NCBI RefSeq assembly: GCF_023016285.1
Contig: NZ_CP095413.1
Coordinates: 2,480,001 to 2,544,000 of the forward strand
Source of the DNA: Muricauda sp. SCSIO 64092
Lineage (GTDB): Bacteria; Bacteroidota; Bacteroidia; Flavobacteriales; Flavobacteriaceae
Direction of reading: 5' to 3'
Length of the DNA: 64,000 nt
This document shows positions 27,310-36,482 of the stretch, piece by piece. The position numbers were made by a program, and so were the translations under genes. Within the stretch, counting starts at the first letter, position 1. Each line of letters opens with the position of its first letter. The notes beneath the pieces were generated by a model. That model searched no databases. It saw only the letters and a program-made list of their open reading frames with translations, and was not told where the DNA came from.

Positions 27310-27885
27310 TCCCTGGAAACCAAGGACCACATCAAAGACAAAGTATTTCCCAATACCCTCACCCACAATTTTAAGGGATACAAAATTCTGTATGTCGATA
27401 TGGTAAGACGATTGCTAAAAATAGCTCGAGGCCTCGAATGACCGTAAAAAATGATGGGAACGGCAACAAAAAAGGCGCTCAAATAGGAAAAGCGGACGTA
27501 ATACCAAGCGAACGGGATTTAGCTCCTTTATTCCGGAAGACACTGTTTTTGTTGGGAAATCTTCCAGGACGATAAAGGGATTGATGCCATGATAACGGAC
27601 AACATCATGCTTTTTAAACCATTTGTTTTACAGGTATTTGACTAAAAGAAAATGGTTGTAAACGACTATAGCTTTTTGATTCCAAACCATTCCCTTTGCG
27701 ATAGCAATTCGTACTGAACCGCCATTCATCCCATAGGTTCCATTTAAACAAGCATTGTTTAACGGAATACAACCAAGCAGAAAGCAATAATCTTCTGTCT
27801 TTGGTCAAGGGAGGAAGGGATGGGTACTGGCGTTGTACACAATGACAAAAGTGCTGTTCAGAACTGTTCATAAAGGGAGAGCACA
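27310..27885. other. Gene-poor stretch with possible gene remnants
   Basis: No convincing gene lies in these 576 bases. Directly after the porin stop, the same frame stays open for 43 codons (SLETKDHIKDKVFPNTLTHN and onward to a TGA near 27441), and a 45-codon frame from ATG 27438 overlaps that stop. Both read like protein rather than random sequence but match no family I recognise. The rest, up to the peroxiredoxin start, shows only short frames on either strand. The most likely reading is decayed coding DNA plus the peroxiredoxin promoter. Confidence 0.4.
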
Positions 27886-28557
27886 ATGAATAACAAGGAA
27901 TTTATTAATCAAAATACGGAACACATGAATGCGATTCGATTGGGGGACATTGCCCCAAACTTTACAGCGAATACAACAAAAGGAAGGATGGATTACCATG
28001 AATGGCTGGGTGAAAATTGGGGGATGTTGGTATCACATCCAGCTGACTTCACCCCGGTATGTACCACGGAGTTGGGCACAATGGCCAACTTTCAAAATGA
28101 ATTTGACGAACGCAAGATAAAACTAGCCGCCATTAGTGTGGATTCCCTGGAGTCCCATTTCGAGTGGATTAAGGACATCGAGGAAACCCAGAATGCAAGT
28201 GTCGATTTCCCATTGATTGCCGATGCGGATAGAACGATTGCCAGTTTGTACGGAATGATTCATCCCAATGCGGATTCCACGATGACGGTGCGCTCCGTTT
28301 TCATTATCGCCCCCGACAAAAAAGTGAGGCTGATACTTACGTATCCCGCTGCTACGGGAAGAAATTTTGACGAGCTATTGAGGGTAATAGATTCGCTGCA
28401 GCTTACCGAATACGAGATGTTGGCGACCCCTGCCAATTGGAAGAAAGGCGATGATTGTGTCATTTTACCTTCAATAAGCAATGAAGAAGCAACAAAACGG
28501 TTCCCCAAAGGATTTAAAACAGTAAAGCCCTATTTGAGATTAACACCACAGGTGTAA
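27886..28557 (+). CDS. Peroxiredoxin, 1-Cys (Prx6) type
   Basis: A 223-residue cytoplasmic thiol peroxidase that reduces hydrogen peroxide and organic peroxides. The active-site motif is HPADFTPVCTTE with peroxidatic C59, preceded by threonine T56. The Prx6-type C-terminal arm is present (LLRVIDSLQLTEYEMLATPANWKKGDDCVILPSI). A second cysteine lies in DDCVILP, near the position where some Prx6 proteins have one, but there is no classical 2-Cys resolving motif. It stands alone between gene-poor DNA and a hairpin, so it is probably monocistronic. Confidence 0.93.
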   Translation: MNNKEFINQNTEHMNAIRLGDIAPNFTANTTKGRMDYHEWLGENWGMLVSHPADFTPVCTTELGTMANFQNEFDERKIKLAAISVDSLESHFEWIKDIEETQNASVDFPLIADADRTIASLYGMIHPNADSTMTVRSVFIIAPDKKVRLILTYPAATGRNFDELLRVIDSLQLTEYEMLATPANWKKGDDCVILPSISNEEATKRFPKGFKTVKPYLRLTPQV

Positions 28558-28606
28558 TTATTTAGGCATTGTTTTTTTGTTGATGTAGATCAGTTTTTGG
28601 TTTGAT

Positions 28607-28642
28607 GCAGACTCCATAACATCTTTAGTGATGGGAGTCTGC
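28607..28642. terminator. Hairpin downstream of the peroxiredoxin gene
   Basis: GCAGACTCCAT (28607-28617) pairs with ATGGGAGTCTGC (28631-28642) with one bulged G and a 13-base loop. It lies 50 bases past the peroxiredoxin stop and lacks a T run, so it could be a weak terminator or an mRNA-stabilising structure. Confidence 0.4.
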
Positions 28643-28704
28643 ACATTCAAAGGAGTATTTCCTTGCCATCAATTAGCAATGAATTTCCTTAGGAAGCAAA
28701 GCAC

Positions 28705-29187
28705 ATGAATAAGATGAAAAAAATAGTCAGAAAAAATTACCGAACGTTAGTTCTCCTCACGTTCACTTTTGTCGCGGTTAAGGTAACTGCGCAAAGTGAT
28801 GTGGAGAAACTGACAAATTATATTAATGGGAGTCAATTGGTGACCTACTCAGAGTCTTCTTACTTGAGCGATAATTCGGCTAGTGCCATTACGTATATCG
28901 ATTTCTGCCCCAACGGCAGATATCAGTATTCCTATGATGGTTCCTACACGGTTAAGGGTACGCAGCATACAAGCAACAGAAATAATAGGGCCTATGGCGC
29001 TGGTGTAGCGGAAAACGAAGGGGATTGGCAAGTATTGGACTATCAAGGAGGCTACTATTTGGAAATAACGGATTATACCGGCACCAAGAATTATTATCCC
29101 ATAGATATTCAAAAAATGCTTGCAGGGAAATGGAGAATAGGTAACGTCACCTATGTCTTTGCCCCGGGGAATGGCAGGTGCCCATAA
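28705..29187 (+). CDS. Exported hypothetical protein
   Basis: A 160-residue protein with a Sec signal peptide (NYRTLVLLTFTFVAVKVTAQ, mature start at about SDVEKL). The mature part is rich in Tyr, Gly, Asn and Ser and looks like an all-beta fold: ITYIDFCPNGRYQYSYDGSY, then GDWQVLDYQGGYYLEITDYTG, then AGKWRIGNVTYVFAPGNGRC. The W-x-V and K-W-R repeats recall lipocalin-like domains that report on a baseline value, but I do not recognise a named family. Two cysteines (FCPNG and GRCP) could form a disulfide. The ATG at 28714 is an alternative start. Confidence 0.7.
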   Translation: MNKMKKIVRKNYRTLVLLTFTFVAVKVTAQSDVEKLTNYINGSQLVTYSESSYLSDNSASAITYIDFCPNGRYQYSYDGSYTVKGTQHTSNRNNRAYGAGVAENEGDWQVLDYQGGYYLEITDYTGTKNYYPIDIQKMLAGKWRIGNVTYVFAPGNGRCP

Positions 29188-29236
29188 TTTCAACGGTAGT
29201 AAGGTTCAACATCGGTTTAGCAGACAATATTTAGCC

Positions 29237-29683
29237 ATGGGGCGTATCAGTTGTAGAGAGCAAATAGCCATTGAAAGAGAACAGCGGGATGTTTTTGATT
29301 ATACGCAAAACTATAGGTTTAGGCTTGATTGGGATACGCTGTTAAGCCAAGCAGATCTGCTGGATGGGGTTAGTACGGCCAATGTAGGGGCAAAAGCACA
29401 TTGCGTGGCCCATAATGGACATAGCATGGTAACCCGGTACATAACCTTCAATAGACCGGAAAGAACCGCTATTGAAATGATTCAAGGGCCATATATGTTC
29501 AGCTCATTTCATGGATGTTGGGTATTCAAGGCTACCTCCAGAAAGGCAACCGAAGTTAGCTTTTTGTATTCCTATCAACTTCGGTTTCCATTCAATCTAG
29601 TTGGTCTTATGGTAAATCGTGTTTTGAGGCAGCATACAAAACAACGGTTGGCAAGTCTTAAGAGAAACCTTGAATCGCCCTAA
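29237..29683 (+). CDS. SRPBCC-fold (polyketide cyclase / CoQ10-binding-like) protein
   Basis: A 148-residue cytoplasmic protein. It has the START-like pattern: REQIAIEREQRDVFDYTQNYRFRLDWDTLL at the N-terminus, a central strand block with VTRYITFNRPERTAIEMIQGPYMFSSFHGCWVFKATSRKATEVSFLYSYQL, and a long C-terminal helix VNRVLRQHTKQRLASLKRNLE. This order is that of SRPBCC ligand-binding proteins. A longer in-frame start at 29153 would overlap the preceding gene by 35 bases, and the extra residues are not fold-like, so the ATG at 29237 is preferred. Ligand unknown. Confidence 0.72.
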   Translation: MGRISCREQIAIEREQRDVFDYTQNYRFRLDWDTLLSQADLLDGVSTANVGAKAHCVAHNGHSMVTRYITFNRPERTAIEMIQGPYMFSSFHGCWVFKATSRKATEVSFLYSYQLRFPFNLVGLMVNRVLRQHTKQRLASLKRNLESP

Positions 29684-29773
29684 GCCCTTTTCGCTGCCAT
29701 CCTTTTTGGGAAAGGGTGGATACCACCAACAAGGCAATTTTTCAAAACAGTAAAACAATAAAAAACGAACAAA

Positions 29774-30511
29774 ATGAGAATACTAAAAAAAATAGCATGT
29801 CATATAACCGTGGTTGGCTTTTTGGCATTGTATGTAAGCTGTGCCTCAATATTCGGTTCCCTTAGTGTAGAAGCGGGACCGAACCTTGGAACCCGAGCGG
29901 TGGACAGGGAATATTCACCATATGATGATGCACCACAGTTACAGGGCCGATGCGAGGATTGTGTTGAAGGCCAACATCAAGCGACCGCAAGTTCCTCCAT
30001 AGCGGGTGCTGGTTCCGCATCCAGTTTTTTTGGTGGAGGTTCCGAAGAAGCCATTCCTGGGTTTTTTATCGGGGCCAGTTTGGATACGCCCTTAAATTCA
30101 AAGTTATCCGCCCAGACAGGTCTGCGGTTCAGTACCAAAGGGAGCAAGACCACCATTGACAATCTGGGGTCCATCAAAACACGTTTGACCTACATTGACA
30201 TTCCTTTGCAATTGCGGTATCCCATAAGGCCAAAGTTTACTGTTCAGGGTGGCTTGCAACCTTCAATATTGTTGGGTGCCAATGAAAAAAGTGAGGTAAA
30301 TGGGGACACCACCGAGCAAGATGTAAAAGACAATTATAAAGGATTTGATCTGGCCGCAACCTTGGGGGTGGGTTATATTTTTAATGACAATCTTAGTGTT
30401 CAGTTGGGTTACGACCACGGGTTTCTCAACCTTGAAGAACAGCAAGGTTTTGGAGACGTCAAAAACCGGGTCATTAGATTGGGTGTACTGTATACCCTAA
30501 AAACCTGGTAA
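29774..30511 (+). CDS. Outer membrane beta-barrel lipoprotein (PorT-like fold)
   Basis: A 245-residue protein. The N-terminus is a lipoprotein signal (VVGFLALYVSCASIFG, C23 as likely lipidated residue). A loop rich in Gly, Ser and acidic residues follows with a CEDC motif (GRCEDCVEGQ). The C-terminal 160 residues form an eight-strand-type barrel (FFIGASLDTPLNSKLSAQTGLRFSTKGSKT, LRYPIRPKFTVQGGLQPSILLG, VIRLGVLYTLKTW). This is the OMP_b-brl_2 pattern common in Bacteroidota. Role unknown. It ends before a strong terminator and is probably transcribed with the upstream SRPBCC gene. Confidence 0.78.
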   Translation: MRILKKIACHITVVGFLALYVSCASIFGSLSVEAGPNLGTRAVDREYSPYDDAPQLQGRCEDCVEGQHQATASSSIAGAGSASSFFGGGSEEAIPGFFIGASLDTPLNSKLSAQTGLRFSTKGSKTTIDNLGSIKTRLTYIDIPLQLRYPIRPKFTVQGGLQPSILLGANEKSEVNGDTTEQDVKDNYKGFDLAATLGVGYIFNDNLSVQLGYDHGFLNLEEQQGFGDVKNRVIRLGVLYTLKTW

Positions 30512-30532
30512 TCCAAGTTTTCACCCTTGGTT

Positions 30533-30580
30533 AAAAATGCATTGGCGGGATTCATAAAATGAATGGACCAATGCATTTTT
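30533..30580 (+). terminator. Rho-independent terminator with nested hairpin
   Basis: AAAAATGCATTGG (30533-30545) pairs perfectly with CCAATGCATTTTT (30568-30580), and a second small hairpin ATTCAT-AAA-ATGAAT fills the loop (30550-30564). The T run follows. It ends the beta-barrel lipoprotein transcript 22 bases after the stop. Confidence 0.85.
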
Positions 30581-30685
30581 TAGTAGATAACAACTAGGGA
30601 AAGTTTGGTAAATACCTAGGATTGGTCCACGTTAAAGAAGCCCTACTTTAGGGATAAAAATTGGAAGGAATAAAGTTAGGTGCAA

Positions 30686-31798
30686 ATGGTTTTATCTGTG
30701 ATAAGCGAATCCCCCGGAGCTTTTGATGTATTGAATTTGTGGACAAGTTGTTCTTTGGTATTGGCGAGTCAAGGGTTACTATTGAGTCTCTTGATCATAG
30801 GCAAAGGGAAGCAAAACAATACATCGAATATCCGTCTTGGTCTTGTGGTAGTTTCGTACTGCGTTATTGTCCTGACGTATGCCATTATATTTCTGGATCA
30901 ACCTGTTCATAGGCCCTCCCTATTGGATGACGGATTTATCAGAATCATATTGTTTACCATTGGCCCTTTGAATTACCTGTATATTTTCAATTTACTGGGT
31001 CAAGGAAGGTACAAAACGGTGAGTTTACTTCATTTTTTTCCCGCACTTATCACAACAGGGAGTATTCTGGGAGAGTATTTGGGGCTATTTTATTTGGCCC
31101 AACTGTACCAGTTTGTTTTTAACCCCTACACTTTAATTGTTCATCTTATACTTTATGGTTTTGGGATAGCGGTTTTTCTAAAAAAGAACCACAGCGGATT
31201 TGGCAATCTTCTTAGGAACTGGGTGACGATCTTATTTGCCGTGTATCTTTTCTTTACCCTATTTATTTCCTCGTACCTAAATACCAATATGGTCGTTTAT
31301 TCGGATATTCTTGCCCTTGGTACCATCGGTGCTTTTGTTTTGATTTTGGGCTATGTGGCCTATTTCCATCCCAAAATTCTATGGGATAAAAATGTGCTCA
31401 AAAAAGCGGGGCCTCCTGAAAAATATTGTCGTAGTGGATTGTCTCAGGAACTATCGGAAGAGCTGAAGAACAAACTTTTAAAATTGATCGAAGAAGAGAA
31501 ACTCTATTTGAACAATGATCTTACCCTGGACGGTCTTGCAAATCGTTTGAGTATCCCACGGCATTATGTGTCCCAAATCATCAATGAACAATTTGAAATG
31601 GGCTTTTATGACTTCATAAACAAGTTCAGAATTGAGGAAGCAAAAACACTGTTGAAGAACCAGGAAGATTGCCGATTAAAAGTTATTGAAATTGTTTATC
31701 AAACAGGCTTCAACAACAAAGTTTCGTTTTATAAAGCCTTTAAAAAATCCACGGGACACACCCCAAAAAGGTATGTTGAACTTAGTATGTCTGCATAA
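30686..31798 (+). CDS. AraC-family regulator with multi-span membrane N-terminus
   Basis: A 370-residue membrane-anchored transcription factor. The first 240 residues hold about seven hydrophobic helices (SLVLASQGLLLSLLIIG, LGLVVVSYCVIVLTYAIIFL and so on, ending in LALGTIGAFVLILGYVAYF). The C-terminal 110 residues are an AraC HTH: LTLDGLANRLSIPRHYVSQIINEQFEMGFYDFINKFRIEEAKTLL and VIEIVYQTGFNNKVSFYKAFKKSTGHTPKRY. This seven-span AraC arrangement is common in Flavobacteriia and the signal is unknown. It lies before the orphan SusC/SusD pair on the same strand, so it may control it. A GTG start at 30680 is possible. It shares its architecture with the protein at 41718-42848. Confidence 0.88.
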   Translation: MVLSVISESPGAFDVLNLWTSCSLVLASQGLLLSLLIIGKGKQNNTSNIRLGLVVVSYCVIVLTYAIIFLDQPVHRPSLLDDGFIRIILFTIGPLNYLYIFNLLGQGRYKTVSLLHFFPALITTGSILGEYLGLFYLAQLYQFVFNPYTLIVHLILYGFGIAVFLKKNHSGFGNLLRNWVTILFAVYLFFTLFISSYLNTNMVVYSDILALGTIGAFVLILGYVAYFHPKILWDKNVLKKAGPPEKYCRSGLSQELSEELKNKLLKLIEEEKLYLNNDLTLDGLANRLSIPRHYVSQIINEQFEMGFYDFINKFRIEEAKTLLKNQEDCRLKVIEIVYQTGFNNKVSFYKAFKKSTGHTPKRYVELSMSA

Positions 31799-32054
31799 TG
31801 GGTTAATGGTAAACCTGCGTCAGGTTTTTGGTCAACCCCAACTTAAAATAACCCTTTCCGAACCGCTATTCATTTGTTTTACCCCGCAATTGTAAAGGTA
31901 GGGTCACTGGGGTCTTACACTATTTAAGACGCGAAATTGGTCTGTTGGTTTTGTTCTCATTGGTAAGGTGATTTGAATTAGCAAAAATTTACCTTTTACC
32001 CTCCTTTCTCGGTTGCACTAGCTCAAATAATCTCTAACCTAAATTCTAAAATTC

Positions 32055-34871
32055 ATGGATCGAAGTAATTATTGGCTGGTGTTGGTATTCTTTATTTTGG
32101 GAACTACAATTACACTGGCGCAGAACAAAACAATCAGAGGTACGGTTACCGATCAAAACGGGTTGCCCTTGCCAGGGGTCAATGTGATTGTTCAAGGAAC
32201 AAGCAATGGCACACAGACCGATTTTGACGGAAATTATACCATCCAAGGGAACAATGGCCAAACACTGGTTTTTTCCTATCTGGGACAAAAAACGGTAACA
32301 CAACCTATAGGGGAATCCAATGTAATCGATATCCAAATGGTTGAGGATGCAGAAGCATTGGAAGAAGTCATTGTAACCGGCCAAGGCTCTGGTATCCAAA
32401 AGCGAAAACTCTCCACTACCGTGGACGTGCTGACGGAGGAAGATATTGACAAACTCCCCTCCAATCAGATAGATGCGATGTTGCAGGCCAGCACACCAAG
32501 CGCCCAGATAAGGCTAAGTTCCGGGCAACCTGGCACCGCTTCCATAATACGGACCAGGGGGCCAATTTCTGCTGCTACCTCTTCTACCCCCGTAATTATT
32601 GTGGATGGGGTTAGGGTGGACAATTTAAATTCAAGCCCACAATTGGGCTTGGGTACCGGAGGCGCCAATGTTTCGGCCCTTGCGGATATTCCCGTGGAAT
32701 CCATAGAGCGAATTGAATATATAAAAGGGGGTGCCGCGACCACTTTGTATGGTGCCGATGCCGCCAATGGGGTAATTCAGGTCATTACCAAAAAAGGTCG
32801 CGAGGGTAGGGCAACCGCCTTTTTTGAGAGTAGTTTGGGCGTAATTAAAGGAACAGAGGACTATTTAAAGTACAAAAGAACTGCCGAGGCACTGTTCAGT
32901 CCGGGAATGTCCCAAGAGTTCAAAGTTGGTTTTAGCGGTGGAGGAAAAGGGTTTTCCTACAATTTTGGGGGAAGCCTGTACAAGGACGATTCCTTCAACA
33001 ATTTGAACGAGCAGGTAAAACGCTCGTTCACTTTTGGATATAAAGCCAAATTATCCGAAAAGATGGATTATCAAGGTTCGTTCTCGTACACCGGTTTTGA
33101 GTCCAACCTGGACTTCAATGCCAATTTTACCACGCTTTCAAGATTTTCTGGCTTTGAGAGTGCTGGTCGTGGCAACCTGGATGAGCTTACCGATGAAGAA
33201 TGGCAGGCCGAGTTGGAAAGATCGGACAGGATAAATCCTTTGGTGGTGAACACGCAAACCATAAATAGGATTACAGGTTCGAACAAGTTTACATATACCC
33301 TTTCAAATTCGGTTCAAGTTAATGCAACGGTAGGGATAGACTATCGAACTTCCGTTTCGGAACAGGTCCAAAGCAATAGTTTTCAAATAGCTACGGGCGG
33401 TATTCCAGAAGGGACCACCGACCAGGCCATTCTGGGGAGGTTGTTACGAAATGCGTTTACGGTTACTGCAGACCTCAACTTTACCCATAAGGCCAATCTG
33501 GGGGATTTGTCATTTGTTACGATTTTAGGAGGACAGTTCTTTAGGAGTACGGACAGGCAAAATCAGATCAATGGCACTGGGGGTGTGGATGGAACACGAT
33601 CGATCAACAATTTTGCCACCCAAACCGCTTTTGATTTTGTACTGGAAAATGCCAATTATGGCCTCTATTTTTTGGAGAACGTTGGTTTCTTTGACGTGGC
33701 TTTTTTGGAATTGGGGGGCAGACTGGATAGAAATACATCTGCCGGAGAGAACACCAATCCTTTGTTCCTTCCAAAAATTGGGGTGGTCTACAACTTTTCC
33801 GATCACGATTTTTATAAAAGAAATGGCATCAATGATATCGTCTCGACAATAAAGTTCAGGGCGAATTATGGGGAAGCCACCAATTTTGCACAGCCATTTT
33901 CACAGGACAGGACCTTTTCGCTGAATTCCTTTTTAGGGGCGCCTTCTTTCACATTCGCCAATCCGGGAAATCCGGATTTGGTTTCGGAACGGGTGAAGAC
34001 CACCGAATTTGGTTTGGAGCTGGGTTTTTTTGGAAATCGGCTCAATTTGAGCGGTACACGATACGACGCTACTACGGAGGACGCACTTTTTACACCGGTA
34101 TCCCCACCATCAACAGGTCAATTGAACCAAATTCAAAACATTGGAGAGGTATCCAATAAAGGATGGGAACTTGCACTGGACGCGACTTTGATCCAAACCG
34201 AAAAGCACCGTCTGGGCATTAACTTTTCGTACAATATCAATGAAAATGAAGTGGTAAGTTCGGGGGGTGGAGCTCCATTCGTAGTAGGAGGGTTCCAAGT
34301 TATCGGCTCCGTGGTAGAGGAGAGCCAGAGTTTGGGATACCTTAGGGGTACTGCCGCCGTGCTTCAAAGCGATGGCACTTATGAATTCGAGGACAATGCG
34401 GTTCTGGGAGATACGTTTGCCCCATATTTTGGTTCCCTGGGGCTGAATTACTCGTGGGGGAGTTTTAACCTTTTTGCCACGGGAGATTATCAATTTGGTG
34501 GCAAGATTACCGATCTGAGCTTTCTGTTGAGACATTTACGGGGCTTTGATAATGAAGGTATTCCCGAAGAACTGATTGCTAGCGGCACCTCGCCATTCAA
34601 CTATGTAAACTTCTTTGTTTTTGACAATGATTTCATTAAAATAAGAACCATAGGTGCTACGTATGATTTTGGAAATGTAGTAAAACCTTTCTCCAACATA
34701 CGGTTTGGCCTCACGGTAACCAACCCCTTCAACTGGACAGCAGGAAACTTTGACCCGGAGAATACCGGTTCGGGAATCTCCCTACAAAACGGATTTGCCA
34801 GTGGTGGTTTTGCCTATGGAACGGAATCCTTGCCGAGAATCTTCCTGAGTTCTTTACGATTTCAATTCTAA
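32055..34871 (+). CDS. SusC/RagA-family TonB-linked outer membrane protein
   Basis: A 938-residue TonB-dependent transporter. A signal peptide (YWLVLVFFILGTTITLAQ) is followed by the carboxypeptidase-D regulatory-like domain (IRGTVTDQNGLPLPGVNVIVQGTSNGTQTDFDGNYTI), a plug domain with LEEVIVTGQG and the SusC-specific IYRGAA-like segment IKGGAATTLYGADAANGVIQVITKKG, and a 22-strand barrel that ends ESLPRIFLSSLRFQF. SusC proteins import large nutrients, often oligosaccharides or peptides, together with a SusD lipoprotein lid, here encoded 17 bases downstream. No glycoside hydrolase, sulfatase or sigma/anti-sigma gene is adjacent, so the substrate cannot be guessed. The 256-base region before it carries only a promoter-sized AT-rich stretch. 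Confidence 0.92.
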   Translation: MDRSNYWLVLVFFILGTTITLAQNKTIRGTVTDQNGLPLPGVNVIVQGTSNGTQTDFDGNYTIQGNNGQTLVFSYLGQKTVTQPIGESNVIDIQMVEDAEALEEVIVTGQGSGIQKRKLSTTVDVLTEEDIDKLPSNQIDAMLQASTPSAQIRLSSGQPGTASIIRTRGPISAATSSTPVIIVDGVRVDNLNSSPQLGLGTGGANVSALADIPVESIERIEYIKGGAATTLYGADAANGVIQVITKKGREGRATAFFESSLGVIKGTEDYLKYKRTAEALFSPGMSQEFKVGFSGGGKGFSYNFGGSLYKDDSFNNLNEQVKRSFTFGYKAKLSEKMDYQGSFSYTGFESNLDFNANFTTLSRFSGFESAGRGNLDELTDEEWQAELERSDRINPLVVNTQTINRITGSNKFTYTLSNSVQVNATVGIDYRTSVSEQVQSNSFQIATGGIPEGTTDQAILGRLLRNAFTVTADLNFTHKANLGDLSFVTILGGQFFRSTDRQNQINGTGGVDGTRSINNFATQTAFDFVLENANYGLYFLENVGFFDVAFLELGGRLDRNTSAGENTNPLFLPKIGVVYNFSDHDFYKRNGINDIVSTIKFRANYGEATNFAQPFSQDRTFSLNSFLGAPSFTFANPGNPDLVSERVKTTEFGLELGFFGNRLNLSGTRYDATTEDALFTPVSPPSTGQLNQIQNIGEVSNKGWELALDATLIQTEKHRLGINFSYNINENEVVSSGGGAPFVVGGFQVIGSVVEESQSLGYLRGTAAVLQSDGTYEFEDNAVLGDTFAPYFGSLGLNYSWGSFNLFATGDYQFGGKITDLSFLLRHLRGFDNEGIPEELIASGTSPFNYVNFFVFDNDFIKIRTIGATYDFGNVVKPFSNIRFGLTVTNPFNWTAGNFDPENTGSGISLQNGFASGGFAYGTESLPRIFLSSLRFQF

Positions 34872-34888
34872 CGAAAAAAAGAAAAAAA

Positions 34889-36313
34889 ATGAATAGGATA
34901 ATTTTAGCTTTTAGCACCCTTTTTTTGGTCGTCGGTTGCACCGATGATTTCAGTAGCGTAGTAGATTTTACCGAAGTGGAAAACCCCAATTTGTCCGAGG
35001 GATCGGTAATTGGACAGCCAAATTCCTCGGTCATTTGGCTGTCGGGTTTGGAAAGACAACTTTCGCTCGCAATCAACAATACTTTGGTATTGGCAGAACT
35101 GGGCTCTGACAATTATGTGAACACCCAAACATTCTTTAGTCAGTTTATGGATGAATTGGATATCCGTGTGACGGACCCCAATATTAGGAACGCCGCCTTC
35201 ACGGTTCAAAGACTTCGGGAGATGGCGGTGTTTGGATTGACCCAGGTAGGCCCGGCAGATCCTGAATATGTGGCAACAACGGAAGCGGAGTACCATTTCT
35301 TTTATGGAATTTCATTACTGTATTCGGCGATGTATTTTTCGGCCTTGCCCCAAGAACCTGTAGGTATCCCCATAAGTTCGGCCCAAAACTACCGGGATGC
35401 GATTGCGGCCCTTGACCTGGCTATTGGTTTAAACCCCTTACCGGAGTACCATTTGGCAAAGGCCCGGGCAAATTACTATTTAGGAAACAAAGCGGATGCC
35501 GTAGCCGCTGCCCAACAAGCACTGGCCTTGGATGGAAGTTTTGATCGATTTGCGACCTTTGATCAGGCCAATGGACCGACCAATACCATGGAAGCGGCCC
35601 TTTTTGCCCGGGGTACTTTTGACGATCTCCAGCCATTGCCCACCTTGGATTTTTTGGACCCAAAATATTCCTTCCTTACGGCAGAGGAAGACCCTCCGGT
35701 ACATTATTTAAAAGCGGAGGAAGCCCACCTGATCCTTGCAGAGGCCAATATTTCCGACGGAAACATTGCTGCAGCTCAGGACAACCTAAGGAATTTACTG
35801 GACGTAATTGCAACCCGGGAGGTAAGGAACATTGATGACAGTATAGAGGGAAGGACCGAGAATGCCCCTGGTTCAAGACCTGATAATGCCGGCGTGGCAG
35901 TGAATTTTAGGGGATTGGGATTGGTTTTGGATAGGCAGGCCGGAAATGTGGATATTCCTGCCGTTTCCGGCACATCCTTGACCGAATTTGATGTGGACAT
36001 GATGGTCGCCGGTGACAATGCCGTGGAACTACTGTACCGGACAAGACAGGAGGTATTTATAGCGGAAGGAATTCGTTTTGTGGATATGGGGATCAAACTG
36101 GTCATTGATGAAAACGAAATCTTGCAGAATGACAATATTTCCATGGGCGATCCTGGAACAGTTCCGGTAATTCCCCCTTTTATTGCCGCAGTAGTAACCG
36201 ACCTGGATGCCATTACCTACGATGCCGCTGCCGGGGTAGCGACAACTGTTGTTGATGTGACCCAAATTTTAGTGGGCAATAAAGAGTCCGATTTGGTATT
36301 GCCATTTCATTGA
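34889..36313 (+). CDS. SusD/RagB-family nutrient-binding lipoprotein
   Basis: A 474-residue surface lipoprotein that closes the SusC barrel and binds substrate. The signal is AFSTLFLVVGCTDDF with C17 lipidated. The fold shows the TPR-type helices of SusD: AEYHFFYGISLLYSAMYFSALPQEPVGIPISSAQNYRDAIAALDLAIGL, PEYHLAKARANYYLGNKADAVAAAQQAL and LKAEEAHLILAEANI, which matches the conserved SusD C-terminal helix. The C-terminus EVFIAEGIRFVDMGIKLVIDENEI contains the usual ER-hR-W-like region in altered form. A bidirectional terminator follows, separating it from the convergent regulator gene. Confidence 0.85.
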   Translation: MNRIILAFSTLFLVVGCTDDFSSVVDFTEVENPNLSEGSVIGQPNSSVIWLSGLERQLSLAINNTLVLAELGSDNYVNTQTFFSQFMDELDIRVTDPNIRNAAFTVQRLREMAVFGLTQVGPADPEYVATTEAEYHFFYGISLLYSAMYFSALPQEPVGIPISSAQNYRDAIAALDLAIGLNPLPEYHLAKARANYYLGNKADAVAAAQQALALDGSFDRFATFDQANGPTNTMEAALFARGTFDDLQPLPTLDFLDPKYSFLTAEEDPPVHYLKAEEAHLILAEANISDGNIAAAQDNLRNLLDVIATREVRNIDDSIEGRTENAPGSRPDNAGVAVNFRGLGLVLDRQAGNVDIPAVSGTSLTEFDVDMMVAGDNAVELLYRTRQEVFIAEGIRFVDMGIKLVIDENEILQNDNISMGDPGTVPVIPPFIAAVVTDLDAITYDAAAGVATTVVDVTQILVGNKESDLVLPFH

Positions 36314-36364
36314 TGTCGATAAGTCCATTTCCATTCCTTTATGAGGGGATGGTGATAGGAACCC

Positions 36365-36398
36365 AAAAAAACCACCAAACTCTTTTGGTGGTTTTTTT
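36365..36398. terminator. Bidirectional terminator between susD-like gene and LuxR regulator
   Basis: AAAAAAACCACCAAA (36365-36379) pairs perfectly with TTTGGTGGTTTTTTT (36384-36398) around a four-base loop. The A run on one side and T run on the other allow termination from both strands, fitting the convergent genes. Confidence 0.88.
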
Positions 36399-36482
36399 GG
36401 ATTAAGGTGTTACGTGGTTTTTCCCTTAACGGCATTCTATGGCCCAAATACTTGGGCTATCACGTTGCGCCATTTGCAAAGC

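Noticed and set aside
27614..27886. A 90-codon open frame on the minus strand upstream of the peroxiredoxin
   Set aside because: Cys-, Ser- and Trp-rich composition, no recognisable domain, and it covers the peroxiredoxin promoter region; looks like chance.
29153..29236. Longer N-terminus for the SRPBCC gene starting inside the preceding gene
   Set aside because: The extra 28 residues are not part of the fold and would overlap the preceding coding sequence; the ATG at 29237 fits better.
32055..36313. A polysaccharide utilisation locus
   Set aside because: Only the SusC/SusD pair is present; no carbohydrate-active enzyme or sensor typical of such loci is in reach.
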